Shown piece by piece: positions 4,946-5,574 of a DNA stretch of 5,574 bases. A program made the translations under genes and the position numbers. This DNA comes from Paracoccaceae bacterium (GTDB lineage: Bacteria; Pseudomonadota; Alphaproteobacteria; Rhodobacterales; Rhodobacteraceae): NCBI GenBank assembly GCA_902525995.1, contig CABZJG010000130.1, positions 1-5,574 on the forward strand, given 5' to 3'. Under the pieces are notes generated by a model. The model worked only from the letters and a program-made list of their open reading frames with translations. It was not told where the DNA came from and ran no database searches. Each line of letters begins with the position of its first letter. Positions within the stretch are counted from its first letter, which is position 1.

Positions 4946-5564
4946 ATACCCAGCTGTAGTTGAAGCTCACCGAGATACGCTCGTCTTCGGCCATATTCAT
5001 TGGCACTTCATGGCGCAGCCAGCTTTCCCACAACAAGATATCACCGACCGAGGGGGCAATATACGTAAAGGCCCGCATTTCGGCCCGGGCCTCTTTTAGG
5101 CGGGTGGGTGCAGCCATCATCATGGATGAGCGCGGGTCTTCAAACTTAATCGCACTGGCGCCATCGGGCATGCGGACATATGTGGTGCCGCTGATCACCG
5201 AATGGGGATGAATATGAGAGGTGTGAATACCGCCTTCGGGCAGAATATTGATCCAAAGCGAGTCCAGTTTAATTTCGCGATCTCCAAGATCAAACTCAAG
5301 ATCTTTCACAAATGCCGCCACATGCCGATCAAGCACTTTGACCAAGCCCTCAAAGGCCGGAAACCGCCAAGCTAAATCTGTCAACGAGGCATAGCTTGTA
5401 TATCCCGGATAGCCGTTTTTTTCGCACCATTCCTGACCCGCTTCGTCGCCCTCAGCGATGGACCAGCAAGAGGCTTCTAACTCCGCCATATCAACAGGAT
5501 CGCCATGCTCAGCGAGCTCTGCATGATAAAGTCGGGTGACAAAAAGAGATGATATCTGTGACAT
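4944..5564 (-). CDS. Putative 2OG-Fe(II) oxygenase, TIGR02466-like
   Basis: The 206-aa product resembles the small uncharacterised 2-oxoglutarate/Fe(II)-dependent oxygenases grouped as TIGR02466 / 2OG-FeII_Oxy_5; assignment is from motif memory. Visible in order are an N-terminal SLFVTRLYHAEL (6-17), LDSLWINILPEGG (100-112), a His-rich block HTSHIHPHS (114-122, His114, 117, 119, 121) running into SGTTYV (125-130), FEDPR (141-145), PSVGDILLWESWLRHEVP (171-188) and DERISVSFNYSW (194-205). By analogy with double-stranded beta-helix oxygenases, the His block and His185 would bind iron and Arg196 the 2OG carboxylate. No Asp/Glu stands at the usual HxD position. No signal peptide or membrane segment is seen, so it is probably cytoplasmic. 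The substrate is unknown. The start matches the family's N-terminus but has no obvious Shine-Dalgarno; a TGA eight bases upstream on its strand could be an upstream gene's stop. It converges on rplP. Confidence 0.8.
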   Translation of the reverse strand: MSQISSLFVTRLYHAELAEHGDPVDMAELEASCWSIAEGDEAGQEWCEKNGYPGYTSYASLTDLAWRFPAFEGLVKVLDRHVAAFVKDLEFDLGDREIKLDSLWINILPEGGIHTSHIHPHSVISGTTYVRMPDGASAIKFEDPRSSMMMAAPTRLKEARAEMRAFTYIAPSVGDILLWESWLRHEVPMNMAEDERISVSFNYSWV

Positions 5565-5574
5565 GCGGGCGTCA

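Overview
This window holds most of an S10-type ribosomal protein operon, followed by a convergent non-ribosomal gene. On the plus strand, in canonical bacterial order, are rpsJ, rplC, rplD, rplW, rplB, rpsS, rplV, rpsC and rplP (S10, L3, L4, L23, L2, S19, L22, S3, L16). A gene for a putative 2OG-Fe(II) oxygenase lies on the minus strand. The long forms of L3 (240 aa), L22 (126 aa) and L2 (280 aa), the 102-aa S10, and the style of the sequences point to an Alphaproteobacterium. The oxygenase and the broken operon layout suggest Rhodobacterales, probably a marine Roseobacter-type lineage of moderate GC. That placement is inferred from family memory, not from a search.

Layout. Positions 1-66 are a short leader with a strong hairpin. 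rpsJ, rplC, rplD and rplW (67-2017) are tightly packed, and rplC/rplD and rplD/rplW share ATGA stop-start overlaps. A 150-base gap (2018-2167) follows, and it is unusual: it holds a 13-bp perfect stem resembling an intrinsic terminator, then three more small hairpins before the rplB Shine-Dalgarno. rplB, rpsS, rplV, rpsC and rplP (2168-4811) are again tightly packed. After rplP, instead of rpmC and rpsQ, there is a strong bidirectional intrinsic terminator and a second weaker hairpin-plus-T signal (4812-4943). The oxygenase then reads in from the right edge.

How the genes work together. All nine plus-strand products are structural parts of the ribosome. S10, S19 and S3 belong to the small-subunit head; L3, L4, L22, L23, L2 and L16 surround the peptidyl-transferase centre and exit tunnel. 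The oxygenase's substrate is unknown. Its position opposite rplP is suggestive because L16 is hydroxylated in some bacteria by a different 2OG oxygenase, but the link here is speculative.

No mobile element, CRISPR, tRNA or rRNA gene was seen. The parts most worth attention are the structured rplW-rplB spacer, the terminated end after rplP, and the oxygenase.
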